Origin: an uncultured Muribaculum sp. | GTDB taxonomy: Bacteria > Bacteroidota > Bacteroidia > Bacteroidales > Muribaculaceae | Assembly: GCF_910583865.1 (NCBI RefSeq) | Contig: NZ_CAJTYX010000027.1 | Coordinates: 1-42,717, forward strand | Length of the DNA: 42,717 bases | Direction: 5' to 3' | Shown: positions 8,136 through 15,639 of the stretch, piece by piece | Position numbering within the stretch: position 1 is the stretch's first letter | Layout of the letters: each line of letters begins with the position of its first letter | Made by a program: the position numbers and the translations under genes | Notes under the pieces: generated by a model | What the model was told of the DNA's origin: nothing | Databases searched by the model: none | Seen by the model: only the letters and a program-made list of their open reading frames with translations

Positions 8136-8741
8136 TTATTTTGTGGTAAACTCTGCGTCGGCTTCGTCCTCGCTGACGCTCTTGAAGCCGTATTCTTCCA
8201 TTTTTCGGAAAGCTTTCATCTCGACGGGGTAGAATGTGGGAGTGTCCTGTCCGCCGGTGTATCCGTTGACAAGGTCGTTGAATCCCCATACTCTCTGCTT
8301 GCCTCCGTAGCTCACAAGCTCTACCTCCTTCTCGTCGCCCGGTTCGAAGCGGATGGCGGTGGTGGCGGGTATGTTGAGGTGGCATCCGAAAGCTTTCTTA
8401 CGGTCGAACTCCATGTAGCGGTTCACCTCGAAGAAGTGGAAGTGGCTGCCGATCTGCACGGGGCGGTCGCCGGTGTTGCGCACTTTCAGCTTCACGGTGT
8501 AGCGGTTGGCGTTGTACTCTATCGGGTCGGAGGCGAGTATCACGCCGCCTACGGGCACATACTCCTTGGGCGTGAAGCCGGGAGTGACGGGTGTGTAGAT
8601 TGGGGGCACACCCTGGTAGACCTGTACGGGTGTGTCATACGACTTCGGCGGGTTCTCCTTGCTGTAGCCGTCGGTGTTTAATACGGGATTGCCCGGTGCC
8701 TGCGGGTCGGTGGCGGGCTTCTTTGTATTGTCGGTTGCCAT
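8136..8741 (-). CDS. ureB: Urease subunit beta (UreB) with long N- and C-terminal extensions
   Basis: A structural subunit of the urease core. The conserved beta domain runs from about residue 61 (VPVGGVILASDPIEYN) through NTGDRPVQIGSHFHFFEVN and AIRFEPGDEKEVELV to about residue 165. The protein is 201 residues, whereas stand-alone UreB is usually 100-130. The extra parts are a Pro/Asn/Thr-rich N-terminal extension of about 60 residues without a signal peptide, and an acidic C-terminal extension of about 35 residues. The start at 8741 is the only upstream Met in a frame that clearly continues into the conserved domain. It sits 24 bases after ureA. The role of the extensions is unknown to me; they could affect assembly. 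Confidence 0.95.
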   Translation of the reverse strand: MATDNTKKPATDPQAPGNPVLNTDGYSKENPPKSYDTPVQVYQGVPPIYTPVTPGFTPKEYVPVGGVILASDPIEYNANRYTVKLKVRNTGDRPVQIGSHFHFFEVNRYMEFDRKKAFGCHLNIPATTAIRFEPGDEKEVELVSYGGKQRVWGFNDLVNGYTGGQDTPTFYPVEMKAFRKMEEYGFKSVSEDEADAEFTTK

Positions 8742-8765
8742 GATTGTGTTCGCGTTAGGTGTTGG

Positions 8766-9068
8766 TTACTTTATCGGGTGGTGTATGCTCACGAGGCGTG
8801 AGCCGTCGGTGAATACGGCTTCGACCTGGAGCAACGAGATCATGTCGGCCACACCCTCCATCACATCGTCCTTGGTGAGGACGGACGCGGCTTGTGTCAT
8901 TACTTCCTCTACGGTCTTTCCGGCCCTGGCCTCTTCCAGTGCCGCCGACGTGATGTAGGCCACAGCCTCGGGATAATTGAGCTTGAGGCCACGGTTTTTG
9001 CGGCGTTCAGCTATGATTCCGAGGTTGAGCAACATGAGTTTGTCGATTTCTTTCGGTGTAAGATGCAT
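8766..9068 (-). CDS. ureA: Urease subunit gamma (UreA)
   Basis: The smallest urease structural subunit, 100 residues and of standard length. It starts MHLTPKEIDKL, followed by RGLKLNYPEAVAYI, EEARAGKTVEEVM and a C-terminal DGSRLVSIHHPI, all typical of UreA. It is the first gene of the operon ureA-B-C-E-F-G-D-transporter read on the minus strand. The upstream 292-base gap holds the likely promoter region and a near-gene palindrome. Genes are separate rather than fused as in the Helicobacter UreAB arrangement. Confidence 0.97.
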   Translation of the reverse strand: MHLTPKEIDKLMLLNLGIIAERRKNRGLKLNYPEAVAYITSAALEEARAGKTVEEVMTQAASVLTKDDVMEGVADMISLLQVEAVFTDGSRLVSIHHPIK

Positions 9069-9086
9069 AACTTAATGTGGTTTATG

Positions 9087-9105
9087 TGTTATATTACTTA
9101 TAACA
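9087..9105. promoter_or_regulatory. Palindrome just upstream of ureA (candidate operator)
   Basis: TGTTATA-N5-TATAACA is a perfect 7+7 inverted repeat centred about 28 bases before the ureA start codon. I find no full TTTG/TAnnTTTG promoter in this gap, so the promoter position is not settled. The size and symmetry suit a dimeric DNA-binding regulator; the regulator is not identified. Confidence 0.4.
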
Positions 9106-9283
9106 ATCCTTCCAAAAAAAAGTTAACGCGAACCCCGGAAATCTTGGGAAATGAAAGAATTTTTATTCCCTCCGGGAGGGGACAATTCAGCCAATAAGAC
9201 AGTTCGGTTATTATGGGACTGTAGGGATGTCCCCCGGCACATTCGTCTGCGGGAAATGTGAAAACAGCGCGGATTTTTATCGT

Positions 9284-9322
9284 GAGCACACAGGTGCATC
9301 GTGTATATGGAAATGTGTGCTC
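9284..9322. repeat. Inverted repeat in the ureA/DUF4136 intergenic region
   Basis: GAGCACACA (9284-9292) pairs with TGTGTGCTC (9314-9322) across a 21-base spacer. It follows the DUF4136 gene on the minus strand and may end its transcript, with a short A/T stretch after it. A second short hairpin, CCCTC-CGG-GAGGG, lies near 9168-9180 in the same gap. No gene is apparent in 9069-9360. Confidence 0.35.
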
Positions 9323-9360
9323 TGTGCGATTTAGGCTGAATGGTTGCTATGGGTGGGGAA

Positions 9361-10047
9361 TCAGTGCATGGAGCGGTAGCGGGGGAGGATGGGGACAGGG
9401 AAGCGGGAGAAGAGGGTGGTGACGGCCTCGGCGATGGAGCTGAGGTTGCGGTATTGCGAGTTGCCGGAGTCGATGATGGTGGCTACGGATGACGAGTAGA
9501 GCGGTGTCATCGTCTTTATGTCGACCATGTCCATGGTGAGTACCCCCTCCTTGTATATGCCGGTGACCACCTGCATGCCGGCGTAGCGCCCGGAGTTCCA
9601 GTAACGCTGCCGCGGATAGACATAATAGGGGTACATGCCATTGTAGTATGGGCCGGGGACCTGCGGGCCGAGTCCGGGTCCGGCGGGGCGCGGCGGTATG
9701 ATGACCGGTCCGGGCGCTACCGGCGGCTGAGGCGGGAGGGCCGGTTCGGTGGTGACCTCCTTGTGGATGGTGACGGCGAAATTTACGAGCAGGGAGGCAT
9801 CGTCGCTCTCGGTGTAACCACGCTCGAGCATCTGCTCGCGTATGGCGGCGGCGATGTTGTAGTATGTCACCATCTCCATCCCCGGGGGCAGTTTGCCCAT
9901 CGAGGGGTCGACTATCCGGAATGTCTTGTAGTCGGAGAGTCGGGCGTCGTTATAGGTCTCGCTGTTGACGAGAGCGAATTGCGAGCACCCGGCGAGTGCG
10001 CCGGCGATGATGCAGATGAGTGCTGTGTGGAGTCCTCGTAGTCCCAT
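9361..10047 (-). CDS. DUF4136-type lipoprotein
   Basis: A 228-residue predicted lipoprotein: hydrophobic signal with lipobox LAGC at Cys21, then the DUF4136 pattern ETYNDARLSDYKTFRI, YYNIAAAIREQMLERGYTES and LLVNFAV. These proteins are common in Bacteroidetes envelopes and have no established function. A Pro/Gly-rich low-complexity stretch (about residues 105-135) interrupts the domain, followed by a Tyr-rich segment. The residue after Cys is Ser rather than an acidic run, so surface display is less likely than for the PUL lipoproteins nearby. It stands alone between the PUL 1 terminator and the urease operon, and an inverted repeat sits immediately upstream of its start. Confidence 0.8.
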   Translation of the reverse strand: MGLRGLHTALICIIAGALAGCSQFALVNSETYNDARLSDYKTFRIVDPSMGKLPPGMEMVTYYNIAAAIREQMLERGYTESDDASLLVNFAVTIHKEVTTEPALPPQPPVAPGPVIIPPRPAGPGLGPQVPGPYYNGMYPYYVYPRQRYWNSGRYAGMQVVTGIYKEGVLTMDMVDIKTMTPLYSSSVATIIDSGNSQYRNLSSIAEAVTTLFSRFPVPILPRYRSMH

Positions 10048-10054
10048 AGTCGTG

Positions 10055-10073
10055 GTGTTTGGTATTCAAACAC
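10055..10073. repeat. Inverted repeat in the leader of the DUF4136 gene
   Basis: GTGTTTG-N5-CAAACAC begins seven bases upstream of the start codon at 10047. In RNA it could fold next to the ribosome landing site; in DNA it could be an operator. No canonical -7 element was found upstream of it. Confidence 0.3.
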
Positions 10074-10137
10074 CTGTGGGGCGCGAATGGTTTGAGGTGT
10101 AGGGTAGTATGTACGGAATATATGGGCAGACGGGTAT

Positions 10138-10170
10138 GAAAAACTCCCGGGGACGCGGAGTCCTCGGGAG
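10138..10170 (-). terminator. Rho-independent terminator of PUL 1
   Basis: On the minus strand an 11-base stem (10160-10170 with 10144-10154, one wobble, 5-base loop) is directly followed by TTTTTC. It lies about 80 bases beyond the stop codon of the last PUL 1 gene, so it should end that operon before the DUF4136 gene. Confidence 0.8.
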
Positions 10171-10249
10171 CTTGATCGGGAATCTTTCAATCGGTGTTCC
10201 TGTCTTGTTTGGAAAGACGATGAAAGATTATGGTTGATGTGTTGAAGTC

Positions 10250-11617
10250 TTATTGTCCGTAGAAAACGATTCCGATATAGAACGGTTCCCAAGTAGAATT
10301 GAAGGCATAGTCCCCGTTTGTCCAGCGGATATAGCGGAACTTGGCTGTCTTGGAGAATTTGATGTAGTTGTACTGTGCTCCGGCGGAAGTTCGTAGAGTT
10401 ACATCTCCCCAATCACTCCAATTCTGACCATCTGCGCTTGTCTGAATATTAGAAGCAGAGTTGATCGCATAATAATAAAGCCAGAAATTCCAGTTCATCA
10501 CATTCACGTTTTTAACCGATCCGAGATCAATTGCCATGGTAGATCCTATGGGAGTCCATAGGTATACGGTGTTATCCTTAGGATTGGTGAATATCTCTTC
10601 CGGAATGGCGGTGTCTCCATTCAACATTCCTGACCATGTGGATTCATAAGGAATCTGAGTGTAGGTACCCGGCAAAGTACTGTAGCACTCGAGTTCGAGA
10701 GGCAGCTGAATAACTTTTACATAAGCTACATCCGAACTCAGTTCAGCACCAGCACCTGAGGTGATGGATAGTTTTACAGGAACGAGGAACTTATCGTTTT
10801 GGGCAATACCGGTGTAGTCGCCGAAAGTCAGGGCGAGGTTGGCTTTGCTGGCACCTGCGGGGATGTTGAGATCGGTAATGGTTGCCTGCAAGGGCTTATA
10901 GTCGGTATTGTGCTCACTGTTGTAGGCATCGATGAGCGAGTTGTCAATGGTAGCCTTAACTGTGATGGCATCGTCTGCTGCCCATTCTGTGGTGAGGAAG
11001 TCGTTGATGGTATAGGAGGTGAAAGCGCTCTCCCAACCATCTACATCAGGGTCGATGGTTATACGAGTGTCGGCAATCGGAGTCACTCCATTGGCTCGGT
11101 AGGTCGAGGTGAATGTAAGGAACACACGGCTGCTCTTCGAGATGGCCATACCGTCTGCGTTGCGGATCACGATCGGGAGGATAAGGTCGGTATTCTCGGT
11201 CTGGAACGCCTTCTTGTCGCCGAAAGTCACAGTGACGGGATCATGGGAAATATATTCGCCTTGGGGAATTGTCAGCATGGGATTGACAATCGAAGCTCCC
11301 TCGAGGAATACGTAAGATGTGCCGTTTGCCTGATTGTATTCATCGACAAGGGTGGGATCGATGGCTATCTCCACGTTGATGTTGCGCGGCGCGGGCTTTG
11401 TGAGGCGCACTGGCTTGAGAGCCAGTGGATCATTGATATCAATGAGAAATTGGCCGTTGGCCTTATACTCGAGCTGCGCGAAAGTGGAGTTAGGCTGATA
11501 TATGAAGCAGTAATTGATGTCGTAGGGGTCTACAGTGTCATCGTCGTCGCAGGAAGCCAGCGGAGCGAGCATTACGGCCACAGCGCAGACAGAGAGGTAT
11601 TTCTGAAATTTTTTCAT
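10250..11617 (-). CDS. DUF1735-containing surface lipoprotein with C-terminal F5/8C (discoidin-like) domain
   Basis: A 455-residue lipoprotein, with lipobox LASC at Cys23 followed by four Asp, matching the Bacteroidetes rule for surface display. Two DUF1735 (BT_3987-type) beta-sandwich modules are visible at about residues 45-165 and 180-300, each with the sequence E/DEYN..NGT.Y or DAYN.EHNTDY and an IPAG or IPQG strand. The C-terminal part (about 310-455) resembles an F5/8 type C domain: MAIDLGSVKNVNVMNW, IQTSADGQNWSDWG, FRYIRWTNG. Such proteins usually serve as glycan-binding partners of SusC/SusD. It is the last gene of PUL 1, 135 bases after its neighbour, with a nested-hairpin element between them. 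The exact ligand cannot be read from sequence. Confidence 0.82.
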   Translation of the reverse strand: MKKFQKYLSVCAVAVMLAPLASCDDDDTVDPYDINYCFIYQPNSTFAQLEYKANGQFLIDINDPLALKPVRLTKPAPRNINVEIAIDPTLVDEYNQANGTSYVFLEGASIVNPMLTIPQGEYISHDPVTVTFGDKKAFQTENTDLILPIVIRNADGMAISKSSRVFLTFTSTYRANGVTPIADTRITIDPDVDGWESAFTSYTINDFLTTEWAADDAITVKATIDNSLIDAYNSEHNTDYKPLQATITDLNIPAGASKANLALTFGDYTGIAQNDKFLVPVKLSITSGAGAELSSDVAYVKVIQLPLELECYSTLPGTYTQIPYESTWSGMLNGDTAIPEEIFTNPKDNTVYLWTPIGSTMAIDLGSVKNVNVMNWNFWLYYYAINSASNIQTSADGQNWSDWGDVTLRTSAGAQYNYIKFSKTAKFRYIRWTNGDYAFNSTWEPFYIGIVFYGQ

Positions 11618-11655
11618 TGCTTTCTGTGAAATTTTTTTGGAGAATTTGAAATCAA

Positions 11656-11737
11656 CCGTAGGGACGCGACCGGCGAGGAGAGGGCACGGACGCTGCCGTC
11701 GGGTGGAAGCGGACGCACCGTGGGTGCGTCCCTACGG
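11656..11737. repeat. Nested-hairpin repeat element inside PUL 1
   Basis: An outer inverted repeat CCGTAGGGACGC (11656-11667) / GCGTCCCTACGG (11726-11737) encloses GC-rich sequence. It includes a second hairpin, GGACGCACC (11711-11719) with GGTGCGTCC (11723-11731), loop 3. The right outer arm overlaps the inner hairpin, so two alternative folds are possible. The layout is that of a REP/MITE-like intergenic repeat. It sits in the only sizeable gap of the operon and is GC-rich compared with the adjoining AT-rich start region. Confidence 0.6.
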
Positions 11738-11752
11738 ATTGATGGAATCGGT

Positions 11753-12961
11753 TTACTCGAATGTGTACTCGGTCCAGCCGTGAGCCTGGTGGTTGCTGCC
11801 GTTGTCGGCAGAGCCAATGGTCACGTCGTGGCCGTTGCCGGTGACGTCGTGGAGAGTCTCACCTTCACCCTCGTTCATCGGGAGGTAGAACACAAGGTTG
11901 GGATCAGTGTATTTCACTTCCTTCTTCATGAACTTCTCGATCTGTGATGCAGTGCGGGTGGTGCTCCAGAGACGCACCTGTGCCATTTCTATGTAGTCGT
12001 GGAACCAGTCTGATCCGGATGCGCACATGGTAAGGCCGGTGAAGTTGAACACTGTTCCGGCAGGGCCGTTCTTGCGGTTGGCCTCCACACCGTTGACATA
12101 GAGGACAACCTCTCCTGTAGCGCCGTTGAAGGTGTGTGCGAAGTGGATCCATTCGCCCCATTTGAGCGGTTTGTCGTTGGGATTTCCGGAGTCGTAGTTG
12201 GCATCGATTCCCATTGTCTTTATCTGGAGGAAGTTGTAGAGGTCTCTTCCATCAGGATCTACGTATACTATGTCGCCGAAACGTACGTATAGTTCGACAA
12301 ACGGATCAGACTCGAAAGCGAACAACGCCTGATTATTTTTGGAGAATCCCCCGTTACCACTGGTATTCACAACACGTGCCCACCACTCGAGGGTGAGGTT
12401 CTGTAGGGCTACAGGAGTCTCCCAGTTCATCTTCATGGCGTTGTCGTAGTAGAACTTCGGAGCTTTTTGAACGAGAGTCTTTCCGAGAGTGATGATTAGC
12501 GAGGAGGAACCGGCCGATACGCTTACGCCATCTGCTGCGGTCACTTTCACGGGAGCTGCATAGTCCACGCCGGCCTCACCATCGAACGAGGTTATCTCAA
12601 TCTCCACTTCTGTTGAGGCGGATCCTGCGGGAATGGTTACTTCGGCGGGGAAAGATACATACTGGTTAGGAACCACGACATACTCAGTCTCGTTGCGCTT
12701 GTTGTAGGCATCGAGGGTGGCAGCGTCGAGCGCGAGTTTCACTTTGGTGTCGGCATGGGCCTTCTGAGCCATGCGCACGTTGATTTTGGTGGTTGCTTTC
12801 TCTCCGGCCTTGCCGACCACCACTTCAGAAGTGGGGTCGGAGCCTGCACCTTCGGAGATGTAGACCATGTTGTCAATCACATCGTTCTTGGCGTCGTCGC
12901 AGGCGGTGAAGGCGAGGGCGGCGAGTGAGAGGGCAAGAACGTTATATGCTATTTTCTTCAT
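11753..12961 (-). CDS. DUF1735 + LamG/concanavalin-like surface lipoprotein
   Basis: A 402-residue lipoprotein with lipobox FTAC (Cys21) followed by Asp-Asp. The N-terminal part (about 30-160) is a DUF1735-type sandwich with DAYNKRNETEYVVV and FPAEVTIPAGS. The rest (about 170-400) is a LamG/laminin-G-like jelly roll: LTLEWWARV, GEWIHFAHTFNGATGEVVLYVNG, DYIEMAQVRLWSTTRT and LVFYLPMNEGEGETLHDVTG. These domains bind glycans, so this is a likely surface glycan-binding protein of PUL 1. It starts 22 bases... downstream of it (in + coordinates) lies the GH18 gene stop, and both are read from the same transcript. Confidence 0.83.
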   Translation of the reverse strand: MKKIAYNVLALSLAALAFTACDDAKNDVIDNMVYISEGAGSDPTSEVVVGKAGEKATTKINVRMAQKAHADTKVKLALDAATLDAYNKRNETEYVVVPNQYVSFPAEVTIPAGSASTEVEIEITSFDGEAGVDYAAPVKVTAADGVSVSAGSSSLIITLGKTLVQKAPKFYYDNAMKMNWETPVALQNLTLEWWARVVNTSGNGGFSKNNQALFAFESDPFVELYVRFGDIVYVDPDGRDLYNFLQIKTMGIDANYDSGNPNDKPLKWGEWIHFAHTFNGATGEVVLYVNGVEANRKNGPAGTVFNFTGLTMCASGSDWFHDYIEMAQVRLWSTTRTASQIEKFMKKEVKYTDPNLVFYLPMNEGEGETLHDVTGNGHDVTIGSADNGSNHQAHGWTEYTFE

Positions 12962-12983
12962 CTATGTTATTCCTTTTATAAGA

Positions 12984-14000
12984 TTAGTTATTGATAGGAG
13001 GATTCTGTGTGGCTATGCCCTTGCGCACATAGGGATAGTCGGGGGTGCCGGGATAGTCATACTCGATGTGGTATGCTCCTTGTCCGGCATGCTCGATGCC
13101 TCCACTGTAGTGCCATGTGGACTGCACGGGGAAAAGATTCTTGTCGGTAGCGCGCTCGAATGTGGCAGTGACGATAGACTTCTTCATTACATTCTCGAAG
13201 ATGTCCGGCTTGAAGCTCTTTACGCTGTTGAAGAATTGGTCGAGACCGGAATGTCCGAGTTCATATGTCTGCCAGCAGATGTAGTCTATGCTCTCCACGA
13301 CATCCTCGTCGAGGTAGTCGTAATAGTCAAGCCATCCGTATCCGCCGGGGATATCGATCACCAGCATGCGACCGGTCTGGTCAAAGCGTTTGCGCAACTG
13401 GCGCAGGAACTCGTTTTGCACTTTGCGGGTCTCGCTTCCACCCATGATGAGAGTACCTGTAGCTTCGATGTCCATGTCGAAACCGTCGATGTTATATTTG
13501 TCGCAGGTGTCGGCAATGGCGTCGGCATACTTTCTGGCGGCCTCAATCATTGAGGGAACATCACCATTGGTGAATCCCCAGAACTCCTCGGCGACCTCGA
13601 GCGGCGGTACTCCGGGATGTCCGGGAGTGATGTTCTCGCCGATGTTGGTTGCAAGCCAGCATAGCACAGCCTTTGAGCCACGTGCCTGGAACGCTTTCAG
13701 ATCCGCCTGCTGGGCCTCGGTAAGAGGACCCCATGTGAGCCAGAGGCTGACGAAGTCGGTCGAATCGGGAAGGCCGATGAGGGAGTTGGCTTTAGAAGCG
13801 GCGGTCCATGATCCGAACCATCCGAACATCACCTTGTGGGGGGATGCGAAATATTCCTTGAGGCTGTTGTAGTAGCCGTCTGTCGGCGGGGTATAGTAGT
13901 CCTCGGCCTCTGCCTCGGTCCAGTCGTCGCAGGAGGTGGTCACCGAGGGAACGATGAGCAGGGCTGCGGCGGCAAATAATATAGATTTCAGTCCTTTCAT
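12984..14000 (-). CDS. GH18 endo-beta-N-acetylglucosaminidase-like surface lipoprotein
   Basis: A 338-residue lipoprotein with lipobox TTSC (Cys24) followed by Asp-Asp. It has one GH18 TIM barrel. The signature DGxDxDxE is complete: D172-G-F-D175-M-D177-I-E179, E179 being the expected acid/base. WQTY (243-246) supplies the barrel-end Trp/Tyr. Bacteroidales GH18 lipoproteins of this size in SusC/SusD loci typically cut the GlcNAc-GlcNAc bond of N-glycans by substrate-assisted catalysis. Some relatives are catalytically dead binding proteins, but here the motif is intact, so activity is plausible. Substrate class is inference. It lies 41 bases after susD and 22 bases before the LamG lipoprotein gene. 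Confidence 0.88.
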   Translation of the reverse strand: MKGLKSILFAAAALLIVPSVTTSCDDWTEAEAEDYYTPPTDGYYNSLKEYFASPHKVMFGWFGSWTAASKANSLIGLPDSTDFVSLWLTWGPLTEAQQADLKAFQARGSKAVLCWLATNIGENITPGHPGVPPLEVAEEFWGFTNGDVPSMIEAARKYADAIADTCDKYNIDGFDMDIEATGTLIMGGSETRKVQNEFLRQLRKRFDQTGRMLVIDIPGGYGWLDYYDYLDEDVVESIDYICWQTYELGHSGLDQFFNSVKSFKPDIFENVMKKSIVTATFERATDKNLFPVQSTWHYSGGIEHAGQGAYHIEYDYPGTPDYPYVRKGIATQNPPINN

Positions 14001-14041
14001 TTTTGGAAATAGAGATTAATTAAGGTGATTAAGATAAGTAA

Positions 14042-15622
14042 TTAGTTTTTCTTTGCCCACCAGAGGTCGGTAGCGCCGGTGTCGGGGCCTCCGAGCATCT
14101 GCTGCGCAGCCTTCACGTTGGCTTCGTTGGTGTTGAACTCCGACTGCGGGAAGGGGAGGCGGCGCATTCCTCGGGCGGAGGTCACGCCGTTGGTAGAGCG
14201 GTTGTCGACCACGGGGAACCATTTCGGGAAGCCGGTGCGGCGGAAGTCGGTCCACGATTCCCATCCGTTGGGGAAGTTGCCGAGCCACTTCTGGACGATG
14301 ATACGCTCGAGGTTGGTGTCGAACGAAGCCGATTCGTCATATTTGGGGCAGATGGTGGTGGTGGCTGCGATGTTGTACGATGTGTTGTCGAGTGCCACAT
14401 AGTCGGCGGGACCGGACGTGTTGTCGAGGTAGTCGCCGATGGTGGCTCCACGCTCTTCCATAGACACCTTCACGCCCTGCTCGTAGAGATCCTTGGCTGT
14501 TCCGCCCATGTTCCATCCGCGGAGAGCGCCCTCGGCGCGTGCGAACCAAGACTCGCTTGCGGAGATCGACAGGAGGCTGGTCTGTGCGGTGACGTTGGGG
14601 TAGGAATAGTTGGTGGATTCGGATTTCAGGAGATTGTAGTGGTAAACGCCGCTACGGGCACCAACGATAGCCCCGGTAGCCGACCCGGGAGCGGGTGAGG
14701 CGTAGATGGGGAGACGGGGATCGGAATATCCGTTCATGTAGGATGTGATGTCGGCGCTGACTCGACCCTCGTTCCAGAGCACATTCACTTTGTGGAATGA
14801 GTTTCCGCCGGGAAGGAAGGTTGACCATGCCGCATCGCTCTTGTCGGCGATAAGGCCACCCGGATCGCTGACAGCCTCTTCGGCTTTCTGGCGTGCGAGC
14901 TGCGGCTCTACGTTGACGAGACGCATGGCCATGCGGAGCTTGAGGGTGTTGCCGAACTTGACCCATTTCGCGATGTCGCCCTGATAGATGAAGTCGACAT
15001 CGGCGAAGATCTTTGCGGCATTGCCTCCGGCAGCCTCCTTGAGACCGGTGATGGCGAGGTCGAGCTGCTCGAACATGGCGTTGTAGAGGGTAGGCATGTC
15101 GTCGTAGGCCACTGCGAAATCGTCGCCGCTACCGATCTTGGAGAAGGGTATCGGGCCGTAGCAGTCGCTGACGCGGAGCGATCCGAAGATGCGCATGAGG
15201 TTGGCCCAGTGGTAGGTGAGGCCTTCGCCTCCGGAGATGTTACGGATCATGAAGAAGGGGGTGTACATCTTCGGCATGTTGGTGTCGAATGTGTTGCCGG
15301 TCCATCCGATGGGAGGATTGTAAGTGGCGTAGTACATGTCGGTACCCCACATGTTGGCTGCGGAAGTCATGCGGCCGTACTCGCAACCGATCATCTGGTC
15401 GATCATCTGGAAGTCGTTCTCCTGTCCCAGCACGAGCACGGGCATCATGGAGTTGAGGAGGGTCGCAGTCGAGGCGAAGTCACCTTCCATCTCCTCCGGG
15501 GTCGGAGCCTTGGGGTCGGTGTTGAAGTCCTCGAACTTGTCGGTGCATCCGGCCGCTCCGAGGAGGATCGAGCCGCCCAACATCAGGCTTACTATATTGT
15601 TTTTATACATATTTTTATTCAT
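14042..15622 (-). CDS. SusD/RagB-family outer-membrane lipoprotein (PUL 1)
   Basis: A 526-residue lipoprotein with lipobox GAAGC and CTDKFEDFNTDP after it, the usual SusD-like start. It matches the SusD/RagB variant with an EYGRMTS... block, ISGGEGLTYHWANLMRIFGSLRVSDCYGPIPFS, KWVKFGNTLKLRMAMRL and the C-terminal QKWLGNFPNGWESWTDFRRTG. It forms the lid that hands glycans to SusC. A Met four codons inside the chosen start is equally acceptable as start. It is 17 bases from susC, so the two are translated from one transcript. Its tetratricopeptide-like helices come from family knowledge, not from direct view. Confidence 0.94.
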   Translation of the reverse strand: MNKNMYKNNIVSLMLGGSILLGAAGCTDKFEDFNTDPKAPTPEEMEGDFASTATLLNSMMPVLVLGQENDFQMIDQMIGCEYGRMTSAANMWGTDMYYATYNPPIGWTGNTFDTNMPKMYTPFFMIRNISGGEGLTYHWANLMRIFGSLRVSDCYGPIPFSKIGSGDDFAVAYDDMPTLYNAMFEQLDLAITGLKEAAGGNAAKIFADVDFIYQGDIAKWVKFGNTLKLRMAMRLVNVEPQLARQKAEEAVSDPGGLIADKSDAAWSTFLPGGNSFHKVNVLWNEGRVSADITSYMNGYSDPRLPIYASPAPGSATGAIVGARSGVYHYNLLKSESTNYSYPNVTAQTSLLSISASESWFARAEGALRGWNMGGTAKDLYEQGVKVSMEERGATIGDYLDNTSGPADYVALDNTSYNIAATTTICPKYDESASFDTNLERIIVQKWLGNFPNGWESWTDFRRTGFPKWFPVVDNRSTNGVTSARGMRRLPFPQSEFNTNEANVKAAQQMLGGPDTGATDLWWAKKN

Positions 15623-15639
15623 GATTGTCGTAAGGTGGA

